From: Corynebacterium sp. | GTDB taxonomy: Bacteria > Actinomycetota > Actinomycetes > Mycobacteriales > Mycobacteriaceae | Reading direction: 5' to 3' | Length of the DNA: 61,171 nucleotides | Assembly: GCF_022712195.1 (NCBI RefSeq) | Contig: NZ_JALAGY010000010.1 | Location: 1 to 61,171, forward strand | Shown: positions 53,798-61,171 of the stretch, in pieces | Position numbering within the stretch: position 1 is the first letter of the stretch | Layout of the letters: each line of letters opens with the position of its first letter | Notes under the pieces: generated by a model | The model's database searches: none | What the model saw: only the letters and a program-made list of their open reading frames with translations | What the model was told of the DNA's origin: nothing | Made by a program: the position numbers and the translations under genes

Positions 53798-54670
53798 ATG
53801 GAAGAGTTCACAGGGCAGGTTGCCGTCATCACCGGGGCGGGAGGTGGACTGGGCAGGGCCCACGCCCTCGCCCTCGCGAAACGCGGCGTGAAGGTCGTGG
53901 TCAACGACCTCGGCAACGCCGGTGCCGTCGTCGACGAGATCACCGCCGCCGGGGGAGAGGCCGTCGCCGACAACGCCGACATCTCCGACGCCGCCGCCGC
54001 GGCCGCGCTGGTCGACACCGCCGTCCGGACATGGGGCCGCATCGACATCCTCATCAACAACGCAGGCATCCTCCGCGACAGGAGCTTCGCGAAGATGGAC
54101 CTCGACGACTTCCGCGCCGTCGTCGAAGTCCACCTCATGGGCTCCGTGAACTGCACCAAGGCGGCCTGGCCGCACATGGTGGAGCAGGGCTACGGCCGGA
54201 TCCTCATGACCACCTCCGCCTCCGGCATCTACGGCAACTTCGGTCAGGCCAACTATGGCGCGGCGAAGTCCGCGCTCGTCGGACTGACCAACGTCCTCGC
54301 CATCGAGGGCGAACGCAAGGGCATCAAGGTCAACGCCCTGGCGCCGACCGCCGCCACGCAGATGACCGACGGCCTCATCGACGAGGACGCCGCCGCGAAA
54401 CTCGGCCCAGAGACCGTCGCCCCCGGCGCGGTGTTCCTTGTCTCGAAGGACGCCCCGACCGGGGTGATCCTCGGCGCCGGTGCCGGCGTCTTCGCCGTCT
54501 CCCGCATGCTCGAGGCGGAACCGGTGGCCCTGCCCGCCGACGAATGCACCGCCGAGGGGGTCGCCGCCCGGTGGGACGAGATCTCGGACATGGGTGACCC
54601 GCACTCCCTGGGGTCGGCCTTCGACCAGACCGCGCTGTACGTCCGCGCGGCCACCGAGGCCGGGAGGTGA
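53798..54670 (+). CDS. SDR oxidoreductase, 3-hydroxyacyl-CoA dehydrogenase type
   Basis: A 290-residue SDR resembling the dehydrogenase domain of the peroxisomal multifunctional enzyme (HSD17B4 type). The Rossmann motif GAGGGLGRAHALALAKRG and the acidic-residue-bearing strand VVVNDLG are typical, as are NNAGILRDRSFAKMD, TSASGIYGNFGQANYGAAKS and ALAPTAATQMT. This type acts on (3R)-hydroxyacyl-CoA with NAD. First gene of the MFS-ligase-SDR-thiolase-TetR cluster; the next gene starts 6 nt after its stop. GAGAGAGGCG lies upstream of ATG 53798. Confidence 0.9.
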   Translation: MEEFTGQVAVITGAGGGLGRAHALALAKRGVKVVVNDLGNAGAVVDEITAAGGEAVADNADISDAAAAAALVDTAVRTWGRIDILINNAGILRDRSFAKMDLDDFRAVVEVHLMGSVNCTKAAWPHMVEQGYGRILMTTSASGIYGNFGQANYGAAKSALVGLTNVLAIEGERKGIKVNALAPTAATQMTDGLIDEDAAAKLGPETVAPGAVFLVSKDAPTGVILGAGAGVFAVSRMLEAEPVALPADECTAEGVAARWDEISDMGDPHSLGSAFDQTALYVRAATEAGR

Positions 54671-54675
54671 GCCCG

Positions 54676-56094
54676 ATGTCCGTCTCCGACGCCCCGAAAG
54701 CGCTGGGCGCCATCCACGCCGTCGCCACCCGGAAGGCGATGCTCCGCCTGCTGCCGATCCTGTGCCTGGCGTACTTCATGTCCTACGTGGACCGCACCAA
54801 CATCGCGATGGCGAAGACCCAGCTGCAGGCGGACGTCGGCATCAGCGTGGCCGCCTTCGGCCTCGGTGCCGGCCTGTTCTTCCTCACCTACGCCTTCCTC
54901 GAGGTGCCCAGCAACCTGATCATGTTCCGGGTTGGCCCGCGCCGCTGGATCTTCCGCATCGCGGTGAGCTGGGGAACGGTCACGGCCCTGATGATGTTCG
55001 TGTCCAACGACATCACCTTCTACCTGCTGCGCATCCTGCTCGGCGCGGCCGAGGCGGGCCTGTTCCCCGCCATGATGTTCATGATCACCCAGTGGTTCGC
55101 GCAGAAGGACCGGGCGACCGCCATCGGCTACACCTACCTCGCCGCCACCCTCGGCATCTTCTTCGGCGGCCCGATGGGTGGGGCGTTGATGGGCATGCAC
55201 GACACCCTCGGGCTGCACGGCTGGCAGTGGATGTTCCTGGTCGAGGGGATTCTCACCGTCCTCGTCGGATTCGTCGTGCTGGTCATGCTGCCGGACAAGC
55301 CGCAGGCCGCGGCCTGGCTGAGCCAGGAGGAGGCCGACGCGCTCACCGACGCCGCCGTCGGAGGTGACCAGCCCCATGAACGCCACTCGCTCAAGGGCAA
55401 CGTCAAGGTCGCCTTCGGGCGCCCGTTCATCCTCCTGGTCGGTCTGATCTACTTCCTCAACCAGGTCACCAACAACGGCGTCACGTTCAACGTCCCCTCC
55501 ATCGTGGAGGAGATGAACGTCAGCAGTACCTTCGTGATCGGGCTCCTGAGCGGTGTGACCGGAATCGGCGGCACCATCGGTGTGCTCCTGATCCCCCGGA
55601 TCGCGAAGCGCTACACCAACGAGTCCGCGATCATCGGCTACCTGGCCGTCGGCTGTGCCGTCGCCGCCGCGCTGTTCCTCATGACGTCCTCCCCGGTGCT
55701 GCGCATCATCCTCATCGGTGTGCTGGGCTTCCTGTTCATCGGGACGCTGCCGCTGTTTTGGTCGGTGGCCATGCCGCGGATGACCGGCCTGATGGCCGCC
55801 GCGGGCCTGGCCTTCATCAACACCGTGGGCCTGACCGGCGGGTTCGTCGGGCCGTACGTCTTCGGCCTGGTGGAGAGCTCCTCGGGCACCCCCACGACCG
55901 GCTTCTGGGTCATCATCGGGGTATCGATCATCGGCGGACTCCTGTCGATCGCCCTGGGCCGGGCGCTGAAGAAGGAGGACCGCGCCATGGCCAGGGAGGC
56001 GGCGGAGGCCGCAGCCACCCGCACCACCTTCCGCCGGTCGGACGTCAACGACAGTTTCGTGGAGCAGGCCGCAGATCTCAAGGAGGAGAAGTGA
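54676..56094 (+). CDS. MFS transporter, anion:cation symporter (ACS) family
   Basis: A 472-residue 12-helix permease of the phthalate/4-hydroxyphenylacetate/glucarate group. Typical motifs are LLPILCLAYFMSYVDRTNIA, AFLEVPSNLIMFRVGPRRWI, LLGAAEAGLFPAMMFMITQW and FLNQVTNNGVTFNVPSIVEE. It should take up an organic acid by cation symport. ATG 54676 is preferred (GGGAGGTGA 6-14 nt upstream); GTG 54667 overlaps the SDR stop and is the alternative. Its stop overlaps the ligase start (GTGA at 56091-56094). It lies directly before the CoA ligase, so the imported acid is probably the ligase substrate. Confidence 0.92.
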   Translation: MSVSDAPKALGAIHAVATRKAMLRLLPILCLAYFMSYVDRTNIAMAKTQLQADVGISVAAFGLGAGLFFLTYAFLEVPSNLIMFRVGPRRWIFRIAVSWGTVTALMMFVSNDITFYLLRILLGAAEAGLFPAMMFMITQWFAQKDRATAIGYTYLAATLGIFFGGPMGGALMGMHDTLGLHGWQWMFLVEGILTVLVGFVVLVMLPDKPQAAAWLSQEEADALTDAAVGGDQPHERHSLKGNVKVAFGRPFILLVGLIYFLNQVTNNGVTFNVPSIVEEMNVSSTFVIGLLSGVTGIGGTIGVLLIPRIAKRYTNESAIIGYLAVGCAVAAALFLMTSSPVLRIILIGVLGFLFIGTLPLFWSVAMPRMTGLMAAAGLAFINTVGLTGGFVGPYVFGLVESSSGTPTTGFWVIIGVSIIGGLLSIALGRALKKEDRAMAREAAEAAATRTTFRRSDVNDSFVEQAADLKEEK

Positions 56095-57638
56095 CAGCAC
56101 AGAAACCACAGAAAGCACAGTGCGTGGAACCCGAGCTCGGCTTCCCCTTGTCGGAGATCCCCGTGCACTACGCGGCGCAGATGCCGGACACGGTGGTCGC
56201 CGAGGCCGGCGGCGAGACGCTGACCTGGGCCGACCTGGAGCGTCGGAGTGAGAGGGCCGCCCGCGGCCTGACGGAGAGGGGCTCGGAGCGCGGACGGATC
56301 GTCTCCCTGCTGATCCCCAACTCCGTCGACCTGGTCGTGGCGGTCTTCGCCTGTTACAGGGCAGGCGCAGCCCCGCAGGTGCTCTCCCCGCGGATGACCG
56401 CCCATGAACTCACGGCGATCCTCGAGCTCGGCGACCCGGCGGCCGTCGTCGTCGCCGACGACGGCAGCGGCCCCGACCTGCCCGGCACCGTGACCCTCAG
56501 CGAGTTGTCCGACGGCCATGCAGACGAGTCCCCGGAGTCCCCCGAGACTTCGGAGCCGCAGGTCGCGGTGGCGTGGAAGGCGCCGGTCTCCGGCGGCTCC
56601 ACGGGATGCCCGAAGATCATCCTCTCCGGGCGGGAGGCGGTCACCTCGGAGTTCGACCCGACCTTCTGGGGCATCGGCCCTGGGGAGAGGTCCCTGATCA
56701 CCGCCCCGCTGTTCCACAACGCCCCGTTGAACACGGCACTGTGCAGTATCTTCCGCGGAGGCTCGGTGTCGCTGCTCAGCAGGTTCGACCCCGAGGCCAC
56801 TCTGGCGGAGATCGACCGCTTCCGAGCCACCTGGGTCTACCTGGTGCCCACGATGATGCGCCGCATCCTCGCACTGCCCCCGGAGGTCCGGGCGTCCTAC
56901 TCCCTGGACTCCGTCCGTTCCTTCTGGCACTGCGCCGAACCCTGCCCCGCCTGGCTGAAGGCGGAGTGGATCGACTGGGTCGGTGCGGAGCGGCTCTGGG
57001 AGCTGTACGCCGGCACCGAGGCGGAGGCCGGCTGCACCATCCGCGGTGACGAATGGCTCCGTCACCGCGGGTCGGTCGGCCGGGTGACCTGGGGCCAGGT
57101 CATCCTGCTCGACGAGGACGGCGACGAGATCACCGAACCCGGGGTGACCGGTGAGGTGTTCATGCGTCCGCCGGAGGGCATGCCGCCGACCTACCGCTAC
57201 ATCGGTGCGGAACCCAGGACCCACGACGGCTGGTCGTCCCTCGGCGACATGGGCCACTTCGACGGGGACGGCTACCTCTACCTCCACGACCGCAGCTCGG
57301 ACATGGTCACCGTCGGCGGGGTGAACATCTACCCCGCCGAGATCGAGGCGGCGCTGATGGAGCACCCCCGGGTGCTGACCGCCGTGGTCATCGGCCTGCC
57401 GGACCCGGACACCGGCAACCGCCTGCACGCCATCCTCAACACCGCAGACGGCGGGGTCACCGACATCGATCTCACCGAGTTCCTCACCGGGCGCCTGTCA
57501 CGCAATAAACTGCCCAGGAGCTACGAGACCGTCACCGAACCGCTCCGCGACGACGCGGGCAAGGTCCGGCGACCGGCCCTCCGCGCGGCCCGGCTCACCA
57601 CCCAGGCACCCACCGACACCTCCAGAAAGGCATCATGA
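56091..57638 (+). CDS. acyl-CoA synthetase (AMP-forming ligase)
   Basis: A 515-residue ANL-superfamily ligase that forms an acyl-CoA from a carboxylic acid, ATP and CoA. The phosphate-binding loop is SGGSTGCPKI; the GG and the absence of TT resemble bile-acid- and cyclic-acid-CoA ligases. Further motifs are LYAGTEAEAG (A5), WSSLGDMGHFDGDGYLYLHD (A7) and SSDMVTVGGVNIYPAEIEAA (A8). The C-terminal lysine motif reads LSRNKLPRSYETV. GTG start 56091 with AAGGAGGAG close upstream; the stop overlaps the next gene (ATGA at 57635-57638). Confidence 0.92.
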   Translation: MTAQKPQKAQCVEPELGFPLSEIPVHYAAQMPDTVVAEAGGETLTWADLERRSERAARGLTERGSERGRIVSLLIPNSVDLVVAVFACYRAGAAPQVLSPRMTAHELTAILELGDPAAVVVADDGSGPDLPGTVTLSELSDGHADESPESPETSEPQVAVAWKAPVSGGSTGCPKIILSGREAVTSEFDPTFWGIGPGERSLITAPLFHNAPLNTALCSIFRGGSVSLLSRFDPEATLAEIDRFRATWVYLVPTMMRRILALPPEVRASYSLDSVRSFWHCAEPCPAWLKAEWIDWVGAERLWELYAGTEAEAGCTIRGDEWLRHRGSVGRVTWGQVILLDEDGDEITEPGVTGEVFMRPPEGMPPTYRYIGAEPRTHDGWSSLGDMGHFDGDGYLYLHDRSSDMVTVGGVNIYPAEIEAALMEHPRVLTAVVIGLPDPDTGNRLHAILNTADGGVTDIDLTEFLTGRLSRNKLPRSYETVTEPLRDDAGKVRRPALRAARLTTQAPTDTSRKAS

Positions 57639-58441
57639 CCACACCAGAACTCTTCGACATCTCGGGACGCACCGTCCTGGTCACCGGGGGTGCCCGCGGC
57701 ATCGGCCGGATGATCGCCGAGGGGCTGCTGCGCGCCGGGGCCACCGTCCTGGTGTCCACCCGTAAACCCGAGGCCGCGGAGGAGGCGGAGCGGGAACTCT
57801 CCGACCTCGGCACCGTCCGCGCCATCGCCGCCGACATCTCCACCGAGGAGGGCTGCCGGACCCTCGTCGACCGGGTCTCGCAGCTCACCGACCACCTGGA
57901 CGCCCTGGTCAACAACGCCGGGGCGACGTGGGGCGCGACCTTCGACGACTTCCCGCCCTCGGCCTGGGACAAGGTGCTCGGCGTGAACGTGAAGACACCG
58001 TTCGTGCTGGCCCAGCTTCTGCGTCCGCTGCTCGAGGCCGGTGCCGGGGCGACCCCGGCGGGCCCCTCGCGCATCATCAACATCGGCTCCATCGACGGAC
58101 TCGCCGTCCCGAACTACGAGAACTACTCCTATTCGGCGTCGAAGGCGGCGGTGCACCACATGACCAGGCACATGGCCGCCACGTTGGCGCCGTCGATCCT
58201 GGTCAACGCCGTCGCCCCCGGCCCGTTCCCCACGAAGATGATGAAGTGGGTCATCGAGGAGCGTGGCGAGGAGATGAACCGGGCCAACCCCCTGGGGCGG
58301 CTCGGCCGCGCCGAGGACATCACCGGGCTGGTGACGTTCCTGCTGTCCCCGGCGAGTTCCTTCATCACCGGCACGACCATCCCACTCGACGGAGGACTGA
58401 CGTCCACCATGTCCGTCGCCATGTACGACACCGAGAACTGA
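57635..58441 (+). CDS. SDR oxidoreductase
   Basis: A 268-residue classical SDR with VTGGARGIGRMIAEGLLRAG, VNNAGATWG, the Ser in NIGSIDGLAVPNYENYSYSA, YSASK with the catalytic Tyr/Lys, and VAPGPFPTKM. It resembles RhlG/FabG-like 3-ketoacyl reductases and human DHRS4-like enzymes. Second dehydrogenase of the cluster, between the CoA ligase and the thiolase, so it probably oxidises or reduces a CoA-bound ring or side-chain intermediate (inference). Translationally coupled to the ligase gene. Confidence 0.9.
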   Translation: MTTPELFDISGRTVLVTGGARGIGRMIAEGLLRAGATVLVSTRKPEAAEEAERELSDLGTVRAIAADISTEEGCRTLVDRVSQLTDHLDALVNNAGATWGATFDDFPPSAWDKVLGVNVKTPFVLAQLLRPLLEAGAGATPAGPSRIINIGSIDGLAVPNYENYSYSASKAAVHHMTRHMAATLAPSILVNAVAPGPFPTKMMKWVIEERGEEMNRANPLGRLGRAEDITGLVTFLLSPASSFITGTTIPLDGGLTSTMSVAMYDTEN

Positions 58442-58456
58442 GGAGACGACAGAACC

Positions 58457-59596
58457 ATGAGAGAAGCAGTGGTGGTGTCCACCGCCCGAACCCCCATCGG
58501 CCGTGCCTACAAGGGCGCCTTCCGTGACACCCAGGGCCAGGAGCTCGCCGGTCACGCCGTGGCCGCCGCCGTGGAACGCGCGGGCCTGGACCCGTCCGAG
58601 GTGGAGGAGGTCATCCTCGGCTGCGCCATGCAGGAGGGCTCCACCGGGTACAACGTCGCACGTCAGGCGGCTCTGCGCGCCGGCCTGCCGGTGACGGTGC
58701 CGGGCATGACCGTCGACCGGCAGTGCGCTTCCGGCCTGATGGCTGTCGCGACGGCGGCCAAGGAGATCATGGTCGACGGCCTGCAGGTCGCCGTCGGTGG
58801 CGGTGTGGAGTCCATCAGCCTGGTGCAGAACGAGCACCGCAACAGCTACCGTGCCGTCGACCCGTGGCTCGCGGAGAACGGGCACGACGTCTACATCCCG
58901 ATGCTGGAGACCGCCGAGAACGTCGCGGAGCGGTTCTCCGTCTCCCGGCAGGCCCAGGACGACTACGCCCTGGAGTCCCAGCGACGGACCGCCGCCGCGC
59001 AGGAGGCCGGCCTGTTCGACGACGAGATCGTTCCCCTCGGCGGCCTCAGCCTCGACGAAGGCAACCGCCCGTCCACCACCGCCGAGGGCCTGGCCGGGCT
59101 GAAGGCCGTGCTGCCGGACCGGGACGGACACGCGGCGACCATCTCCGCCGGCAACGCGTCCCAGCTCTCCGACGGTGCCGCCGCGGTGGTCCTCATGGAG
59201 AAGGACGAGGCCGCCCGCCGCGGCCTGGAGCCGATGGGCACCTACCGTGGCATCGCCGTGGCCGGGTGTGAGCCGGACGAGATGGGCATCGGTCCGGTCT
59301 TCGCCGTGCCGAAGCTGCTGGAGCAGCACGGACTCACCGTCGACGACATCGACCTGTGGGAGCTCAACGAGGCCTTCGCCTCCCAGGCGGTGTACTGCCG
59401 AGACCGGTTGGGCATCGACCCGGAGAAGTACAACGTCAACGGCGGGGCCATCGCCATCGGCCACCCCTACGGCATGAGCGGTGCGCGGATGGTCGGCCAC
59501 GTCCTGCGGGAAGGGCGTCGGCGTGGCGCCCGCTACGTGGTCGTCACGATGTGCATCGGCGGCGGCATGGGCGCGGCCGGTCTGTTCGAACTGTGA
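58457..59596 (+). CDS. thiolase (acetyl-CoA acyltransferase)
   Basis: A 379-residue thiolase that would cleave a 3-ketoacyl-CoA with CoA. The nucleophile is Cys90 in DRQCASGLM; the C-terminal catalytic His and Cys are in [11 protein letters not shown] and [14 protein letters not shown]. The NEAF motif is present ([13 protein letters not shown]). It looks complete and of degradative FadA/PcaF type. It lies 15 bp after the second SDR, followed by the TetR gene. It would complete a short CoA-dependent oxidation sequence; no acyl-CoA dehydrogenase or enoyl-CoA hydratase gene is in the cluster. Confidence 0.94.
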   Translation: MREAVVVSTARTPIGRAYKGAFRDTQGQELAGHAVAAAVERAGLDPSEVEEVILGCAMQEGSTGYNVARQAALRAGLPVTVPGMTVDRQCASGLMAVATAAKEIMVDGLQVAVGGGVESISLVQNEHRNSYRAVDPWLAENGHDVYIPMLETAENVAERFSVSRQAQDDYALESQRRTAAAQEAGLFDDEIVPLGGLSLDEGNRPSTTAEGLAGLKAVLPDRDGHAATISAGNASQLSDGAAAVVLMEKDEAARRGLEPMGTYRGIAVAGCEPDEMGIGPVFAVPKLLEQHGLTVDDIDLWELNEAFASQAVYCRDRLGIDPEKYNVNGGAIAIGHPYGMSGARMVGHVLREGRRRGARYVVVTMCIGGGMGAAGLFEL

Positions 59597-59614
59597 CTGT
59601 ATACACTGGGTGAC

Positions 59615-60253
59615 ATGACAGTGGAGACTTTCGGCGTGGACACGGACGCCCACGATCAGGCACGTCACCAGATCCTCGACGCCGCCGCCGAGGTCTTCCA
59701 GCTCCGTGGTTTCGACCGTGCGACGATCGACGACATCGCCGAGGAGATCGGGGCCACGAAAGGGCGAGTGTACTACTACTACCGCTCGAAGTTCGACATC
59801 TACCTCGCCGTGTACGAGGAGGGGATGAGGAACGTCCGGCGGGTGGTGGAACCGTTCTCCACCGGTGACGGCACCGGGGCCGACCGGCTCGCCGCCATGG
59901 GTGAGGCGCACCTGGTCAACCTCATGCAGCACCTCGGGTACCACAACGCGATCCACCAGGGCGTTCCCGGACAGCGGTTCGCGGCCCTCAAGGAACGTCA
60001 GCGTGAGGTGCTGGGGAAGATCAACGGTCTCCGCGAGGAGTACGAGGTGATGTTCCGGCAGGTCCTCGAGGACGGAGTCGCCGACGGCAGCGTCCGCGAC
60101 GGGGACCGTCGTCTGATGACGCGGGTCCTGTTGAGCAGCCTGAACAGCACCGCGATGTGGTTCCGGCCGCGGGAGGAACAGGACGGGGCCCAGGTGCGTG
60201 CGTTGGCCCGCGCCATCGTGGCCCAGACCCTTGGCGGGATCGTCGCACAGTGA
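59615..60253 (+). CDS. TetR/AcrR-family regulator of the catabolic cluster
   Basis: A 212-residue TetR-type repressor. The DNA-binding domain covers residues 15-65 (QILDAAAEVFQLRGFDRATI, DDIAEEIGATKGRVYYYYRS); the rest is a ligand-binding helical domain, KstR2-like in outline. It follows the thiolase gene by 18 bp but also has its own TACACT box (59602-59607) ending 7 nt before the ATG, inside a TGTATACA palindrome that may be autoregulatory. It probably controls the cluster promoter at 53729 in response to an acyl-CoA ligand (inference). Confidence 0.9.
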   Translation: MTVETFGVDTDAHDQARHQILDAAAEVFQLRGFDRATIDDIAEEIGATKGRVYYYYRSKFDIYLAVYEEGMRNVRRVVEPFSTGDGTGADRLAAMGEAHLVNLMQHLGYHNAIHQGVPGQRFAALKERQREVLGKINGLREEYEVMFRQVLEDGVADGSVRDGDRRLMTRVLLSSLNSTAMWFRPREEQDGAQVRALARAIVAQTLGGIVAQ

Positions 60254-60287
60254 GATCATTCTGAATTCACATTGTTTTTTCTCCCAT

Positions 60288-60319
60288 GATCCCCGGTCCC
60301 CACGGTGGGGCCGGGGATC
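60288..60319 (+). terminator. terminator hairpin after the catabolic cluster
   Basis: 60288-60300 pairs with 60307-60319 (13 bp, GATCCCCGG core, one T.G pair), 6-nt loop, followed by GTCTTTCC. Lies 34 bp after the TetR stop. Confidence 0.75.
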
Positions 60320-60447
60320 GTCTTTCCTTCCTCCGCAGGTCGCGGCGTTGTAGTCCGGATGTGCCACGCGGGAGCGCGGGAACCTCCCCGCCGCCCCGGC
60401 ACCCCGCGGCTACGGTGTCGTCAACTGACTGACGACCCGGAGGCGAC

Positions 60448-61171
60448 ATGCGGCACCCGAAGAGAACAGTGTGGGCGACACTCCTCGTCCTGGCCCTCGG
60501 CGGTGGCGCCACCCCCGCCTGCGCCGGGACGGCCGAGAGCCCGCCGGGGGAGACCGCGCCGGTCACCGCACCGGTCACCGCGCCGGCCGAGATCCCCACC
60601 GTGCAGGACGACGCGTCCTTCTTCGCCCTCCCCGACACCGCCGAGCTGCAGGGCCTGGCACCGGGTGCGCCACTGAAGCAGCGCACCGTCCCGGCGACGG
60701 TGGAGGAGTTCGACGCCCCGCTGCAGGTCACGCAGATGCAGTACCGCACCACCGACACCCTCGGCGACCCCGCCGCGGCCGTGACCAGCGTGATCCACCC
60801 GCCGCCGTCGGTCACACCCACCGGCGACACCGTGATGTACGCCAGCTTCTACGACTCCATGCGGCCCGAGGACGGCCCGTCCCGCGTCCTGGGCGGCAGT
60901 GTCACCGAAGGTGGGGCGGTGGTCCTGGCGGAACTCGCATTCATCGCCCCGCTCCTCGCCTCCGGGCACACCGTGGTGATGCCGGACATCCAGGGTGAGC
61001 GGGAGATCTTCGCCGCCGGCCCGGAGTACGGGCAGATCATCCTCGACGGCCTGCGTGCCTCCCGCGACACCCCGGCCGCCGAGGTCGCCGCCGACTCGAA
61101 GACCGCATTGACCGGTTACTCCGGAGGCTCCATCGGGTCGGGCTGGGCGGGGATCATCGCCGACGACTACG
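60448..61171 (+). CDS. LIP-family secreted lipase, 3' end outside window
   Basis: The first 241 codons of a PF03583 secretory lipase, still open at the right edge. The N-terminus is RHPKRTVWATLLVLALGGGA followed by TPAC, so it may be a lipoprotein. The mature part has MQYRTTDTLGDPAAAVTSVI, HTVVMPDIQGEREIFAAGPE and the nucleophile elbow GYSGGS (Ser225). GGAGGC lies 4-9 nt before ATG 60448. It is a paralogue of the lipase at 49965 with the same order of motifs. Catalytic Asp and His are expected beyond the window. Confidence 0.9.
   Translation, partial: MRHPKRTVWATLLVLALGGGATPACAGTAESPPGETAPVTAPVTAPAEIPTVQDDASFFALPDTAELQGLAPGAPLKQRTVPATVEEFDAPLQVTQMQYRTTDTLGDPAAAVTSVIHPPPSVTPTGDTVMYASFYDSMRPEDGPSRVLGGSVTEGGAVVLAELAFIAPLLASGHTVVMPDIQGEREIFAAGPEYGQIILDGLRASRDTPAAEVAADSKTALTGYSGGSIGSGWAGIIADDY

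Noticed and set aside
57521..60367. A 948-codon open frame on the minus strand
   Set aside because: It runs antisense through four convincing genes (end of the ligase, SDR, thiolase, TetR).

Overview
The window looks like a high-GC Corynebacterium chromosome (probably the C. variabile/C. nuruki type; the species is a guess), read outward from the replication origin. The left edge is the conserved rsmG-parA-parB block with three parS sites, so oriC/dnaA should lie just left of the window. Gene order then follows the actinobacterial core: acetyltransferase, cwlM, trxA-trxB-sigM, murJ-DUF6049-NUDIX, pcnA. It continues with leuS, malR-like/usp, ino1, DUF5318-ponA, rpsF-ssb-rplI and dnaB. Having the leuS-to-dnaB block on the same side of the origin as parAB fits Corynebacterium better than Mycobacterium, from what I know of those gene orders. 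Many genes look leaderless: a TANNNT -10 box ends 7-9 nt before the start codon.

Layout. 1-7.5 kb: segregation, cell-wall regulation (a CwlM that has lost catalytic His residues) and thiol redox with SigM. 7.55-8.9 kb: an AAA-type ATPase gene bracketed by two copies of a very long perfect hairpin, wedged between sigM and murJ. 8.9-17.9 kb: murJ (with pseudokinase domain), DUF6049, NUDIX, pcnA and the branched-chain amino-acid exporter azlCD. 17.9-19.2 kb: a DUF559-like gene bracketed by two copies of a different 73-75 nt hairpin repeat; a third copy follows leuS at 27.7 kb. 19.2-24.8 kb: iron-type binding lipoprotein, NUDIX, Schlafen-AlbA_2 protein, SBF-like transporter, ribokinase, SdpI-like protein. 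24.8-37.6 kb: leuS through dnaB.

The 665 bp between rplI and dnaB carries a dense cluster of DnaA boxes, short iterons and an AT-rich patch, so it is built like an origin although the true oriC should be elsewhere.

37.6-61.2 kb is more accessory. It holds MarR/YceI with a clear operator, a FluC pair, thioredoxin, zinc alcohol dehydrogenase, PspA, and a DHA2 drug exporter behind a leader with an upstream ORF and terminator. Then come YdcF, FUSC, an SDR, gluconate uptake (gntP-gntK), a secreted lipase, a GH3 glycosidase, and a six-gene CoA-dependent catabolic cluster (SDR, MFS, acyl-CoA ligase, SDR, thiolase, TetR). A second LIP-family lipase runs off the right edge.

The most interesting candidates are the hairpin-bracketed ATPase cassette, the hairpin repeat family around the DUF559-like gene, the origin-like region upstream of dnaB, and the attenuator-like leader of the exporter gene.
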